A stretch of 8,849 bases of DNA, from assembly GCA_029939635.1 (NCBI GenBank), contig JAOZSN010000124.1:1-8849 (forward strand), written 5' to 3'. The stretch's first letter is position 1. The number at the start of each line of letters is the position of its first letter. The notes below the pieces were generated by a model that worked only from the letters and a program-made list of their open reading frames with translations, did no database searches and was not told the origin of the DNA. Below, piece after piece: positions 1 to 6,925 of this stretch. This DNA is from Deltaproteobacteria bacterium. Its GTDB lineage: Bacteria; Desulfobacterota; Desulfobulbia; Desulfobulbales; SURF-16. The translations under genes were made by a program, and so were the position numbers.

Positions 1-11
1 TCTCAAGCATA

Positions 12-746
12 GTGATGACCTGGCAGCATAGCGACATATCAAAACAACTCAACCTGACCTCCCTAACCTGGGCCAGCAAGCCGCACTGGTCTATGTGCCA
101 GGTGATGCAAGGAGAAGAGGAGGAGACAAGCCAGCTGGCAGCACGTAACCTCACGGCAAAGGAACAGCAGCAACTTGCAAGCTTTCGTTTCCCCAAACGC
201 CACCATGAGTGGTTGGCTGGTCGGCTGGCTGTAAAAAATGCCGTCTGCCAGTTGAGCAACACATCTCTCCTCCCCAAGGATATTGCCATTACGGCGACGG
301 AGCAAGGCAAGCCCCTGGCACTGTTGGCAGGGAATGAAACAATGCATATCTCCATCTCCCACAGCGGTACGACTGCCGTGGGGCTGGCCGCCTCACTTCC
401 CTGTGGCATCGATATTCAGCAATTGTCAGCAGCCCTGCACCGTGTCCAGAGCCGCTTTGTTCTTAAGGAAGAAGAAGGAATATTGAATGACCTCGCTGAC
501 CAGCATCTTGCAGCCCTAGGCCTGCTCTGGACAGCCAAAGAATGTTTACGCAAATCTGTACCCATCTGGCCCTTACTGGGTTTTATGGAGAGTGCGGCAA
601 CCAGTGTTACCTGGCACGGAGACACTGCCATCATTAGCTTGCAGCCCCGATCACGAAACCGCTCCCTCCCCGAGACGCTCCCCACAGCCTATGCCATTAT
701 GCAAGAAGAGCATGCCCTGGCCGTGAGCTTCCTTACAAAAAACTAA
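12..746 (+). CDS. 4'-phosphopantetheinyl transferase, Sfp/HetI-type (possibly 5'-partial)
   Basis: Predicted to move the 4'-phosphopantetheine arm of coenzyme A onto a conserved serine of an acyl- or peptidyl-carrier protein in the cytoplasm. Visible family landmarks are the WLAGRLAVK stretch (residues 67-75), SISHSG (114-119), CGIDI (131-135) and the signature WTAKECLRK (173-181). Asp134, Glu177 and Lys181 occupy the magnesium and catalytic positions. Sfp has a second acidic residue two places after the Asp (GxDxE), but here it is Gln136. Some PPTases, human AASDHPPT for example, also lack that acid, so activity is not excluded. At 244 aa the length fits the Sfp class and is longer than AcpS. 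The start is uncertain: GTG at 12 is followed directly by ATG at 15, no ribosome site is visible, and the frame stays open to the left edge, so the gene may begin outside the window. The next gene starts 18 nt downstream, suggesting cotranscription. The carrier-protein target cannot be read from this context. Confidence 0.85.
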   Translation: MMTWQHSDISKQLNLTSLTWASKPHWSMCQVMQGEEEETSQLAARNLTAKEQQQLASFRFPKRHHEWLAGRLAVKNAVCQLSNTSLLPKDIAITATEQGKPLALLAGNETMHISISHSGTTAVGLAASLPCGIDIQQLSAALHRVQSRFVLKEEEGILNDLADQHLAALGLLWTAKECLRKSVPIWPLLGFMESAATSVTWHGDTAIISLQPRSRNRSLPETLPTAYAIMQEEHALAVSFLTKN

Positions 747-764
747 AAAATTGAAACTATATCT

Positions 765-1448
765 ATGGACTACCTAAACCAACTTCGTCAAATTCCCATG
801 TTCGCAGGGCTCAACAACCCTGATCTAGAGGCCCTGGCTGAAATCATTGTCAGCCAGGAGCTCAAACGCAGTCAACAGATATTCACGGAAGGAGAAGAGG
901 CACGTGGCCTCTATATTGTCCGGAAGGGCCGAATAAAGGTCTACAAGCTCTCCTTTGATGGCAAGGAACAGATACTTCATATCCTGGGGCCAGGTGAGCC
1001 CTTTGCCGAGGTGGCTGTTTTTGCTGGTACCACCTACCCGGCCAATGCCATGGCCATGGAGAAAAGCCGCATAACCTTTGTTCCTCGCCAGGAGTTCATG
1101 GAACTCATCAAACGTCAACCATCCCTGGCCCTGGCCATGCTGGGCACCCTTTCCCTGCGCCTCAGACAATTTTCAAAAATGATTGAGGCCCTTTCCCTTA
1201 AAGAGGTGCCAGGTCGTCTGGCCGTTCACCTGTTACTGCTCAGTGAGCAGGCTGATGGGGCAGACATAGTTACCCTGGCCATAGCCAAAACCCAACTGGC
1301 CAGCCTACTCGGCACCATCCCGGAAACCCTGTCACGGATCTTAAAAAAGATGGCCACCAATGGCTATATAGAGAGTAAAGGGGGAGAAATACGCTTGCTG
1401 AATCGCCCTGGACTTGAGGCCCTGGCAGAAGGGATTGAAAGACTGTAA
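765..1448 (+). CDS. Crp/Fnr-family transcriptional regulator
   Basis: A 227-aa DNA-binding regulator with the two-domain Crp/Fnr plan. A cyclic-nucleotide-type beta-roll spans about residues 12-120, with GEEARGLYIV and GPGEPFAEVAVFAG as its turns. A long dimerisation helix follows (about 120-142), then a C-terminal winged helix-turn-helix (about 148-213). The recognition helix reads IPETLSRIL (185-193). Glu187, Ser190 and Arg191 match the E..SR pattern of FNR rather than the RE..GR of CRP, so a TTGAT-like half-site is inferred. There is no cysteine anywhere, which rules out an FNR-type iron-sulfur cluster. The Arg-Ser pair that binds cAMP phosphate in CRP is replaced by YPAN (91-94), so cAMP binding is unlikely. 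The effector is therefore unknown; haem/NO or redox sensing, as in other branches of the family, are possibilities only. ATG at 765 lacks a strong Shine-Dalgarno sequence and may depend on translation of the PPTase gene 18 nt upstream. Confidence 0.9.
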   Translation: MDYLNQLRQIPMFAGLNNPDLEALAEIIVSQELKRSQQIFTEGEEARGLYIVRKGRIKVYKLSFDGKEQILHILGPGEPFAEVAVFAGTTYPANAMAMEKSRITFVPRQEFMELIKRQPSLALAMLGTLSLRLRQFSKMIEALSLKEVPGRLAVHLLLLSEQADGADIVTLAIAKTQLASLLGTIPETLSRILKKMATNGYIESKGGEIRLLNRPGLEALAEGIERL

Positions 1449-1454
1449 CGGCAA

Positions 1455-1471
1455 AAATCAAGGCTTGATTT
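1455..1471. repeat. Short inverted repeat between convergent genes, possible weak bidirectional terminator
   Basis: AAATCAAG and CTTGATTT form perfect 8-bp arms around one G, or a 7-bp stem with a GGC loop. It lies in the 44-nt gap between the stop of the Crp/Fnr gene and the stop of the oppositely oriented rel gene, where a bidirectional terminator would be expected. The stem is AT-rich, with A residues before it and only three T residues after it, so it is weak as an intrinsic terminator. A protein-binding palindrome is the alternative. Confidence 0.35.
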
Positions 1472-1492
1472 CACTGACAGCTGACACCTGTT

Positions 1493-3643
1493 TTACTGTT
1501 CCAAAACAAACTCAAAGGTAAGGCTGGAGGTCTTGCGGAGATGGCGTAGAAAGGCACGCAGTTGATGCAGATTATCCACCTGAAATTTAACCTCCCAGGC
1601 AGTTCTGCCATCCTTTGCCTTGGCAGAGAGGGAATTCATATCAAGGATGATGACATAATCCGGGGCCTTGGCCAGGGCCATAAGCACCTTACTGCGCCGA
1701 TGTCCTGCCGGGATATCAAGGGTTTGGGGCTTATCGAGCCAAGTCTCCTTGAATTTCCAGCGCAACTCAATAACATCCTCGCGTTGCACCTTAAGCTCAA
1801 GCACCTTGGCACACTCAGTACGATGAACGGATAAACCACGTTCACTAAGCAAACCATAGAGCCGTTTTTCTGTGGGTAGCGGATGACAACAGCGCGACAA
1901 CTTCACCCAGGCAGGATCAACACTGTCAAGCTGAATAGAGTTTAGAGCTCCGGTGGGCGGCATGAGAGAGGGGTGATCACTATACATCTGACTTTTAATG
2001 GCAGACACCACCTCCCGCAGACGTAAAAGACCCTGACCGATACGGAGATACAACTCTGTCTGGTCGCGTAGGTCAAAACATTCGCTCACCTCCTCCATAT
2101 CTTCCTTATCAAGCAAGGTCACCGGAATACCATAGCGCTTCAACTCCTGACTGAGCAGGATCTTGCCCACATCCCGAGCCAGTCGATGCCGTCTGCGCCG
2201 CGCCACACGTGCTAGTTCTGAGCGCGCCCGCGGGGTACGGCACAGGGCGGAAATATCCCTACTAAAATGGACAGGATCATCCTGGGTAAGAATCTGCACC
2301 CGGGCACCATCGTAAAGCTGATACGAAGGGGGGACGAAACGCTGACCGACCTTAGCACCGATACAGCGATGGCCAAGCTCGGTATGAACCTGAAAGGCAA
2401 AATCAAGGACAATGGACTGACCAGACAGACAGATACAGGTACCTTTAGGGGTATAAGTGTATATCTCTTTCTTACCGCTGGCCGCGATCATATCACGGTA
2501 GGAGAGATCAATCTCGGCTCCCATGATATTAAACATCTCCGTAATCTCTTTTTCAAAACCAGAGGGTACCGTTCCTTCTGAATACCAGTCCCGGATAATA
2601 CCTGAGGTAGCCTGCTTGGCCATTTCCTTAGTACGAATCTTAAATAGATAATTCTGGCCATGGATATTGGCCCGGGCATGAAGACTTTGATAGCCAGTAG
2701 GCTTGGGGTTGGCAATAAAATCGCGGATAGTACGGGGGATGGGTGGAAATTTTTGATTCAAGATACCCAAGGTGCTATAGCAAGTCTGGGTACCATCCAC
2801 CACCAGAGTGATCTCCAAAGGATCTTCAATTTCCCGGGCCAGCTCAGCGGTAGCCGGATCATAATAGGCCCACAACCCTTTAGCCTTAAGACGAACAGTA
2901 TGACTCAGCCAGGCAGCATCCATCTCTTTAGAGAGTTGCTGATCAATGGCAGCATTATGGGCCTCATCCAACAAGTTACGAATGGCCGTTAATGTTTTGG
3001 GTGCCTGTTTAGGGAACTTATAGAGCAGGGCCAGATTATAGAGTTCGCGCTTAACCCCATACAGCCCGAGCACCCCAGACAAGGGAGCATAGACACTTAA
3101 AGTTTCATCAGAGATCTTCTGACGCTTATGCTTGGGCATTGACTCCATGGTACGTAAATTATGGAGTCGATCAGCCAGCTTGACCAAAATAACCTCCATG
3201 CGGGAGGCTGAGCCGGAAAAAAGCTTGCGGTGTACCAAGTTAAGAAAATGCTGGCGATTTCCTTTAAAGCTGGAAATCTTGGTGCAGCCATCAACAATAT
3301 CCTCAACCTTCTGGCCAAACAGCTCACCCACCACCTCAAAGGTGACGGCTTCAACATCTTCCACCGTATCGTGAAGCAGGGCAGCAGCTAAGGTATACTG
3401 ATCCTTAACCCCAAGCTCTTTCACCAGTATCTGGGCCACTCGACAGGGATGGCTGACGTACGCCTCCCCTGACTTACGACGTTGATCCTGATGGGCGTCC
3501 ACCGCAAAGGAAAATGCCTTCCAGAAGAGAGGGGCCTCCTCCTGGTCACCGAGAAGCTCTTCCATCTCCCGGCTGTATTCGGCTATGTTGAATTGCTGAT
3601 GACGCATAACTATCCCAGTTAAGGTTGAAAAAATATCATACAC
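1493..3643 (-). CDS. RelA/SpoT-family (p)ppGpp protein, hydrolase intact, synthetase probably degenerate
   Basis: Long Rel/SpoT homologue of 716 aa from GTG 3643, or 704 aa from ATG 3607, which has the better ribosome site (numbering below uses the long form). Domain order: HD hydrolase (about 40-205), synthetase fold (about 245-360), TGS (about 393-455, from IYTYTPKG), a zinc-finger-like segment with CC at 585-586, His607 and Cys611, and a C-terminal ACT domain (about 641-716). The hydrolase set is complete: His51/Arg55, His65, HD 91-92, ED 95-96, Asp158 and Asn162 in DRLHNLR. In the synthetase, Arg251, Lys253, Asp274, Lys314 and Tyr318 are kept. The position of the catalytic, magnesium-binding Glu323 of Streptococcus Rel is Leu333, and equivalents of Arg249, Lys251, Arg269 and Arg295 are Ala259, Tyr261, Thr279 and Thr305. 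Inference: it degrades (p)ppGpp and is a poor or inactive synthetase, so the cell would need another alarmone synthetase. It is transcribed divergently from rnr. Confidence 0.93.
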   Translation of the reverse strand: MYDIFSTLTGIVMRHQQFNIAEYSREMEELLGDQEEAPLFWKAFSFAVDAHQDQRRKSGEAYVSHPCRVAQILVKELGVKDQYTLAAALLHDTVEDVEAVTFEVVGELFGQKVEDIVDGCTKISSFKGNRQHFLNLVHRKLFSGSASRMEVILVKLADRLHNLRTMESMPKHKRQKISDETLSVYAPLSGVLGLYGVKRELYNLALLYKFPKQAPKTLTAIRNLLDEAHNAAIDQQLSKEMDAAWLSHTVRLKAKGLWAYYDPATAELAREIEDPLEITLVVDGTQTCYSTLGILNQKFPPIPRTIRDFIANPKPTGYQSLHARANIHGQNYLFKIRTKEMAKQATSGIIRDWYSEGTVPSGFEKEITEMFNIMGAEIDLSYRDMIAASGKKEIYTYTPKGTCICLSGQSIVLDFAFQVHTELGHRCIGAKVGQRFVPPSYQLYDGARVQILTQDDPVHFSRDISALCRTPRARSELARVARRRRHRLARDVGKILLSQELKRYGIPVTLLDKEDMEEVSECFDLRDQTELYLRIGQGLLRLREVVSAIKSQMYSDHPSLMPPTGALNSIQLDSVDPAWVKLSRCCHPLPTEKRLYGLLSERGLSVHRTECAKVLELKVQREDVIELRWKFKETWLDKPQTLDIPAGHRRSKVLMALAKAPDYVIILDMNSLSAKAKDGRTAWEVKFQVDNLHQLRAFLRHLRKTSSLTFEFVLEQ
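3613..3616 (-). promoter_or_regulatory. Candidate ribosome-binding site for an internal rel start (ATG 3607)
   Basis: On the minus strand GGGA stands 5 nt before ATG 3607, which is codon 13 of the long rel frame. The upstream GTG at 3643 has only an AGG-like trace about 8 nt before it. Start choice does not touch the HD domain, which begins near residue 40 of the long form. I consider ATG 3607 the likelier true start, but not decisively. Confidence 0.4.
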
Positions 3644-3667
3644 TACAAAGCCTATTTAACAACAGCT

Positions 3668-3677
3668 TGTTCGAACA
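3668..3677. promoter_or_regulatory. Perfect 10-bp palindrome TGTTCGAACA upstream of rel
   Basis: TGTTC and GAACA are exact reverse complements with no spacer. The site lies 24 nt before the GTG candidate start of rel and 60 nt before the ATG candidate, in its promoter or leader. Perfect symmetry fits a dimeric repressor operator. The halves are in the opposite order to the Gram-positive LexA box (GAAC-N4-GTTC), so no known regulator is named. A chance 10-bp palindrome is possible. Confidence 0.25.
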
Positions 3678-3741
3678 CCACCAGTATTTTTTAGCTCTGT
3701 TCCCTTTAAAAACTTAAATTATTTTTCCGTGGCCATACGTC

Positions 3742-3771
3742 GGATGGGAGGAGAGAACCAAGCCTCCCTCC
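3742..3771. repeat. GC-rich hairpin in the rel-rnr intergenic region
   Basis: GGGAGG (3746-3751) pairs with CCTCCC (3763-3768) across an 11-nt loop. The stem extends by GGA (3742-3744) with TCC (3769-3771) if T3745 is bulged. It is the only GC-rich block in an AT-rich gap. Neither strand has a run of T immediately after the stem, so it does not look like an intrinsic terminator. It could fold in the leader of rel (minus strand) or rnr (plus strand), or belong to a small RNA; function unknown. Confidence 0.35.
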
Positions 3772-3917
3772 CCCTGCGGTCTATAATCATAGAAAAAGTC
3801 ACAATCCGAGTTTAGGGTAGTCAGGTACCATCACTAAATAGTTACACTTTTGCTTTATACATTAATCAAGTAGGATAAGCCTAATTATTAAAAACGACCC
3901 TTTTACCCATTCAACAT

Positions 3918-3935
3918 ATGCGTACCAAATTATGA
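3918..3935 (+). other. Five-codon upstream reading frame overlapping the rnr start
   Basis: ATG at 3918 encodes MRTKL and stops at TGA 3933-3935, giving a 4-nt ATGA overlap with the rnr start codon at 3932. The rnr ATG has no Shine-Dalgarno sequence, so reinitiation after this mini-frame could set its translation. The mini-frame also lacks a clear ribosome site, and so short a frame can easily arise by chance. Confidence 0.2.
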
Positions 3936-6112
3936 GCCGCCGCAGATCCTCCAGACAACGACCCAGCTTTAAATCTAAACGAAAAAACCCACGCCACAGC
4001 AAGCGTCAGCGCCAGGATGCCCTCCATGATCCCCAGCTGACCAATGAAATCATTGCCCAGATATATCAACTAGGCGGCACGGTGGACAGCAAAGACCTCT
4101 TCCAGGCCTTAGACTGGCCACGGGGCTCCCGTAAACAGCTGCAAAAACTATTGCAGGGTATGGTTGAGCAACATCTCTTATCCAGCAAGGGTGGCAAAAT
4201 CTACCGCTTGAACAGCAAAGATCTTGTCAGTGGTGAGCTGACCATCAACCCACGCGGCTTTGGCTTTATCGTCCAATCTCCCCTCAGTGGTCAACCAGCA
4301 GCAGCGGATATCTTTGTTGCTAGCCGCAACCTGGCCGATGCCATTCATGGTGATACAGTCCTCGCCAAAATCACCAGCAACAAACGGGGCAAGCTGGAAG
4401 GGCATATCTTAACGGTACTGCACCGTAACCTGGAGCAGGTGGTAGGAATTTTTTCCAGCAAAGGTAAGGGTGGCAAGGTTATACCAGATGATAGTCGCCT
4501 CCGCCTAGAGATCACCATTGCCCCAGCCCACTGCCAGGGTGCCAAGGATGGCGATGCAGTACTGGTGCGAATCACCGAATTTCTTGGTGAAAAACTCCAA
4601 GCGGAAGGTCAGGTTACAGAACTCCTCGGTGACCCAACCCTGGCCAAGGTGCAGATGGAGATGATTATTCGCAGCCACGAGCTGCCCTTTGCCTTCAGTG
4701 ATGCCACCATGGCCCAGGTTAAAAAAATCCCGCCCACAGTGCGCCTGGAGAAGGGACGCGAAGATCTCCGCACCATCCCCCATGTCACCATTGATGGCGA
4801 AACTGCCCGTGACTTTGACGATGCCGTGGCTGTGGAAAAACGCAGCAATGGCTATCGCCTCCACGTCTCCATTGCCGATGTCAGCCATTATGTTCAACCC
4901 GGTACCCCCCTGGATAAGGATGCCTATGAACGTGGCACCAGTGTCTATTTTCCCGCTGGTGTCCTGCCCATGCTGCCGGAGCGCTTATCAAACGGCCTCT
5001 GTAGCCTCAATCCCCATGAGGATCGCTACGCCTTTACCGCCATCATTGATTTTGATCTTGAAGGAAAGCGCCAAAGTAGCCGGTATTGCAAGAGTGTTAT
5101 CTGCAGTCAGCATCGGCTCACCTATGACGTGGTCTGGGATATCCTCTCCGAGGCCACCACAAATGATGAGCTTTCCCCCTTGCTCAGCCCCCTGGCTGAG
5201 CTGGGTAAGGTTCTGGAAAATCGGCGGCAACAACGGGGTTCTATCAATTTTGACCTGCCTGAGGCAGAAATCATCATCGGCCCTGACGACAAGGTAGAAT
5301 CCATTGGCCGCCGGGACCGTAATCTGGCCCATAAGCTCATCGAGGAATTCATGCTGGCGGCCAACGAGGCCGTGGCCAGCACCCTGGAAAATAAAAAAAT
5401 CCCCTGCCTCTACCGTATTCACGAGGTTCCAGAGATCACCAAGGTGGAACAGTTTGCCGAGTTTGCCCACAATCTCTTTGGCACCCTGCCTAAAGAAATT
5501 GGTACTCCCTCCTGGTTTAATCAGATCCTGGCCATGAGTGTTGGTACTCCCGAAGAGTATGTCATCAATAACCTGATGCTACGCACCATGAAACAGGCGC
5601 GCTATGCCCCGGAAAATGCTGGTCATTTTGGCCTGGCCGCCTCCTCATACTGCCATTTCACCTCTCCCATCCGGCGCTACCCTGATCTGCAGGTGCACCG
5701 GGCCTTAACGACTACTTTGGCTGGCAGTGCAAAACCCCAAAAAGGCCAGAATCTGCAGGAAGCTGGTGAATTTCTGTCCAAGCGGGAACGGGTAGCCGTG
5801 GATGCTGAGCGTGATATGCAAAATCGCCTCAAGGCCGCCTATATGTTGGAGCATATAGGCGAGAGCTTCTCCGGTATTATCTCCGGGGTAAGCTCCTTTG
5901 GCGTCTTTGTTGAACTGGACGACCTGCTGATCAGCGGTGCCGTCCCCATAACTGACCTCTCCGATGATTATTATGAGCATGATGAAAAGCATCACCGCCT
6001 GGTGGGACGTCGCACAGGTCAACGCTACAGCCTCGGTGACTTGGTTACGGTGCAGGTAAGCCGGGTGGATATGGCCCAACATCGCATTAATTTTATCTTT
6101 GAAGACGAGTAA
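3932..6112 (+). CDS. rnr: Ribonuclease R (RNase II/R family 3'-5' exoribonuclease)
   Basis: Processive hydrolytic 3'-to-5' exoribonuclease that degrades structured RNA and takes part in rRNA quality control and mRNA decay in the cytoplasm. Domain order is visible: a very basic N-terminal tail (residues 1-28, rich in Arg and Lys), an RNase R winged helix (about 33-92), cold-shock-type OB folds (starting GELTINPRGFGFIV, 101-114), the RNB catalytic domain (about 275-595) and a C-terminal S1 domain (about 643-723). The RNB motif TIDGETARDFDD supplies Asp288, Asp294, Asp296 and Asp297, matching the metal-binding aspartates of E. coli RNase R. HFTSPIRRYPDL (575-586) is the second hallmark. At 726 aa it is shorter than the E. 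coli enzyme (813 aa) and ends at the S1 domain without the Lys-rich C-terminal tail; the basic charge is at the N-terminus instead. Start ATG 3932 has no evident Shine-Dalgarno sequence. It leads a four-gene plus-strand run, 45 nt ahead of trmJ. Confidence 0.96.
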   Translation: MSRRRSSRQRPSFKSKRKNPRHSKRQRQDALHDPQLTNEIIAQIYQLGGTVDSKDLFQALDWPRGSRKQLQKLLQGMVEQHLLSSKGGKIYRLNSKDLVSGELTINPRGFGFIVQSPLSGQPAAADIFVASRNLADAIHGDTVLAKITSNKRGKLEGHILTVLHRNLEQVVGIFSSKGKGGKVIPDDSRLRLEITIAPAHCQGAKDGDAVLVRITEFLGEKLQAEGQVTELLGDPTLAKVQMEMIIRSHELPFAFSDATMAQVKKIPPTVRLEKGREDLRTIPHVTIDGETARDFDDAVAVEKRSNGYRLHVSIADVSHYVQPGTPLDKDAYERGTSVYFPAGVLPMLPERLSNGLCSLNPHEDRYAFTAIIDFDLEGKRQSSRYCKSVICSQHRLTYDVVWDILSEATTNDELSPLLSPLAELGKVLENRRQQRGSINFDLPEAEIIIGPDDKVESIGRRDRNLAHKLIEEFMLAANEAVASTLENKKIPCLYRIHEVPEITKVEQFAEFAHNLFGTLPKEIGTPSWFNQILAMSVGTPEEYVINNLMLRTMKQARYAPENAGHFGLAASSYCHFTSPIRRYPDLQVHRALTTTLAGSAKPQKGQNLQEAGEFLSKRERVAVDAERDMQNRLKAAYMLEHIGESFSGIISGVSSFGVFVELDDLLISGAVPITDLSDDYYEHDEKHHRLVGRRTGQRYSLGDLVTVQVSRVDMAQHRINFIFEDE

Positions 6113-6157
6113 CAATTACAAAGAAGAAACAGAAGATTCAAAATCGTAGAGTAGACC

Positions 6158-6925
6158 GTGCCTGACCACAAACTCCAACGCATTACCAAACTGCTCGATA
6201 AGGTAACCATTGTCCTGGTGGCCCCCAAGTATGCCGAAAATGTCGGTGCTGCCGCCCGGGTAGCCTGCAATATGGGGATCAGCCGTCTGGCCCTGGTGCG
6301 CGATGAAATGCCGGAGCAGGAGGCTATGGCCAGGATGGCCACCCACCATGCCATACATCTTATTGACAATATAGAGCTGCACACCACCCTGGCCGAGGCA
6401 GTGTCATCGTGCAACTGGGTGGTGGCCACCTCGGCCAGGCGCGGCCGCCAACGCTTCTTCCATAAAGACCCACGCCACATGGTTGCAGACCTCATTCCCC
6501 GCCTTGACAAAAGCAGAGTGGCCCTGGTATTTGGCCCAGAGCATCGAGGCCTGACCAATGATGATTTATCCCTCTGCAACGCCACGGTGACTATTGCCAC
6601 TGCTGAGTTTTCCTCCCTCAACCTAGCCCAGTCGGTGGGGGTTATCTGCCATGAACTTTTTTCCAGCCTCTGGCAGCAAAAGAAGAGCCCGGCAGCAAAA
6701 CCCAAAAGCGCCCCATCCCATGCTGTACAAGCCATGTATGGCGAATTAGAGGAAACCCTCCAGCAAATCAACTATCTTGACGCTAAAGAGTATGGCTACT
6801 GGATGCATAACTTCAAACATTTCTTCAACCGAGTGGGGCTCCGTGGCAGAGAGGTGCGCTTCATTAGCGGTTTTTGTCGCCAGGTGCAATGGCTGGCCGC
6901 TGGACGACCTGAGAAGAAAAAATGA
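6158..6925 (+). CDS. trmJ: tRNA (cytidine/uridine-2'-O-)-methyltransferase, TrmJ-type SPOUT
   Basis: Predicted S-adenosylmethionine-dependent enzyme that 2'-O-methylates the ribose of nucleotide 32 in the tRNA anticodon loop. All three SpoU/SPOUT motifs are present: PKYAENVGAAARV (23-35) with the family asparagine, VFGPEHRGLTNDDL (124-137), and SSLNLAQSVGV (152-162), the last two forming the trefoil knot that binds the cofactor. The C-terminal extension after residue 190, including FFNRVGLRGREVRFISGFCR (222-241), resembles the helical dimerisation tail of TrmJ and separates it from the shorter TrmL. At 255 aa the length suits TrmJ (about 246 aa in E. coli). Translation starts at GTG 6158 with no strong ribosome site. 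It lies 45 nt after rnr, and its stop codon overlaps the start of the folate gene (ATGA, 6922-6925), implying cotranscription and coupled translation. Target nucleotide is inferred from the family. Confidence 0.9.
   Translation: MPDHKLQRITKLLDKVTIVLVAPKYAENVGAAARVACNMGISRLALVRDEMPEQEAMARMATHHAIHLIDNIELHTTLAEAVSSCNWVVATSARRGRQRFFHKDPRHMVADLIPRLDKSRVALVFGPEHRGLTNDDLSLCNATVTIATAEFSSLNLAQSVGVICHELFSSLWQQKKSPAAKPKSAPSHAVQAMYGELEETLQQINYLDAKEYGYWMHNFKHFFNRVGLRGREVRFISGFCRQVQWLAAGRPEKKK

Larger units (their letters stand above)
3644..3931. other. Divergent intergenic region between rel and rnr
   Basis: This 288-nt AT-rich gap must carry the promoters of two divergent transcripts, rel to the left and rnr to the right. 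It contains the TGTTCGAACA palindrome near rel, a GC-rich hairpin in the middle, and a five-codon reading frame abutting rnr. TATAAT occurs at 3782-3787 but has no TTGACA-like partner 15-19 nt upstream, so no promoter is assigned. No convincing tRNA, riboswitch or protein gene was recognised. Confidence 0.6.

Noticed and set aside
1455..1471. FNR box
   Set aside because: FNR sites are TTGAT-N4-ATCAA; this has ATCAA-N3-TTGAT, and it lies downstream of both genes.
3668..3677. TGTTCGAACA as a LexA/SOS box
   Set aside because: The Gram-positive box has GAAC before GTTC with a 4-nt spacer; here the order is reversed and there is no spacer.
3742..3771. Intrinsic terminator
   Set aside because: No T run directly follows the stem on either strand, and no gene ends next to it because both flanking genes diverge.
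3782..3787. TATAAT as a -10 promoter element for rnr
   Set aside because: No TTGACA-like hexamer lies 15-19 nt upstream and there is no extended -10 TGn, so the match alone is too weak.
4689..5297. 202-codon plus-strand frame inside rnr
   Set aside because: It overlaps the RNB catalytic domain in another frame, and its Pro/Ser/Trp-rich translation has no recognisable motif.
4988..5470. 160-codon minus-strand frame inside rnr
   Set aside because: Antisense to the catalytic core of RNase R, with no family resemblance.
6025..6771. 248-codon minus-strand open frame opposite the rnr end and trmJ
   Set aside because: It lies antisense to two well-recognised genes, has low-complexity Ser/Arg/Leu-rich content and matches no family; it is a shadow of codon bias on the other strand.
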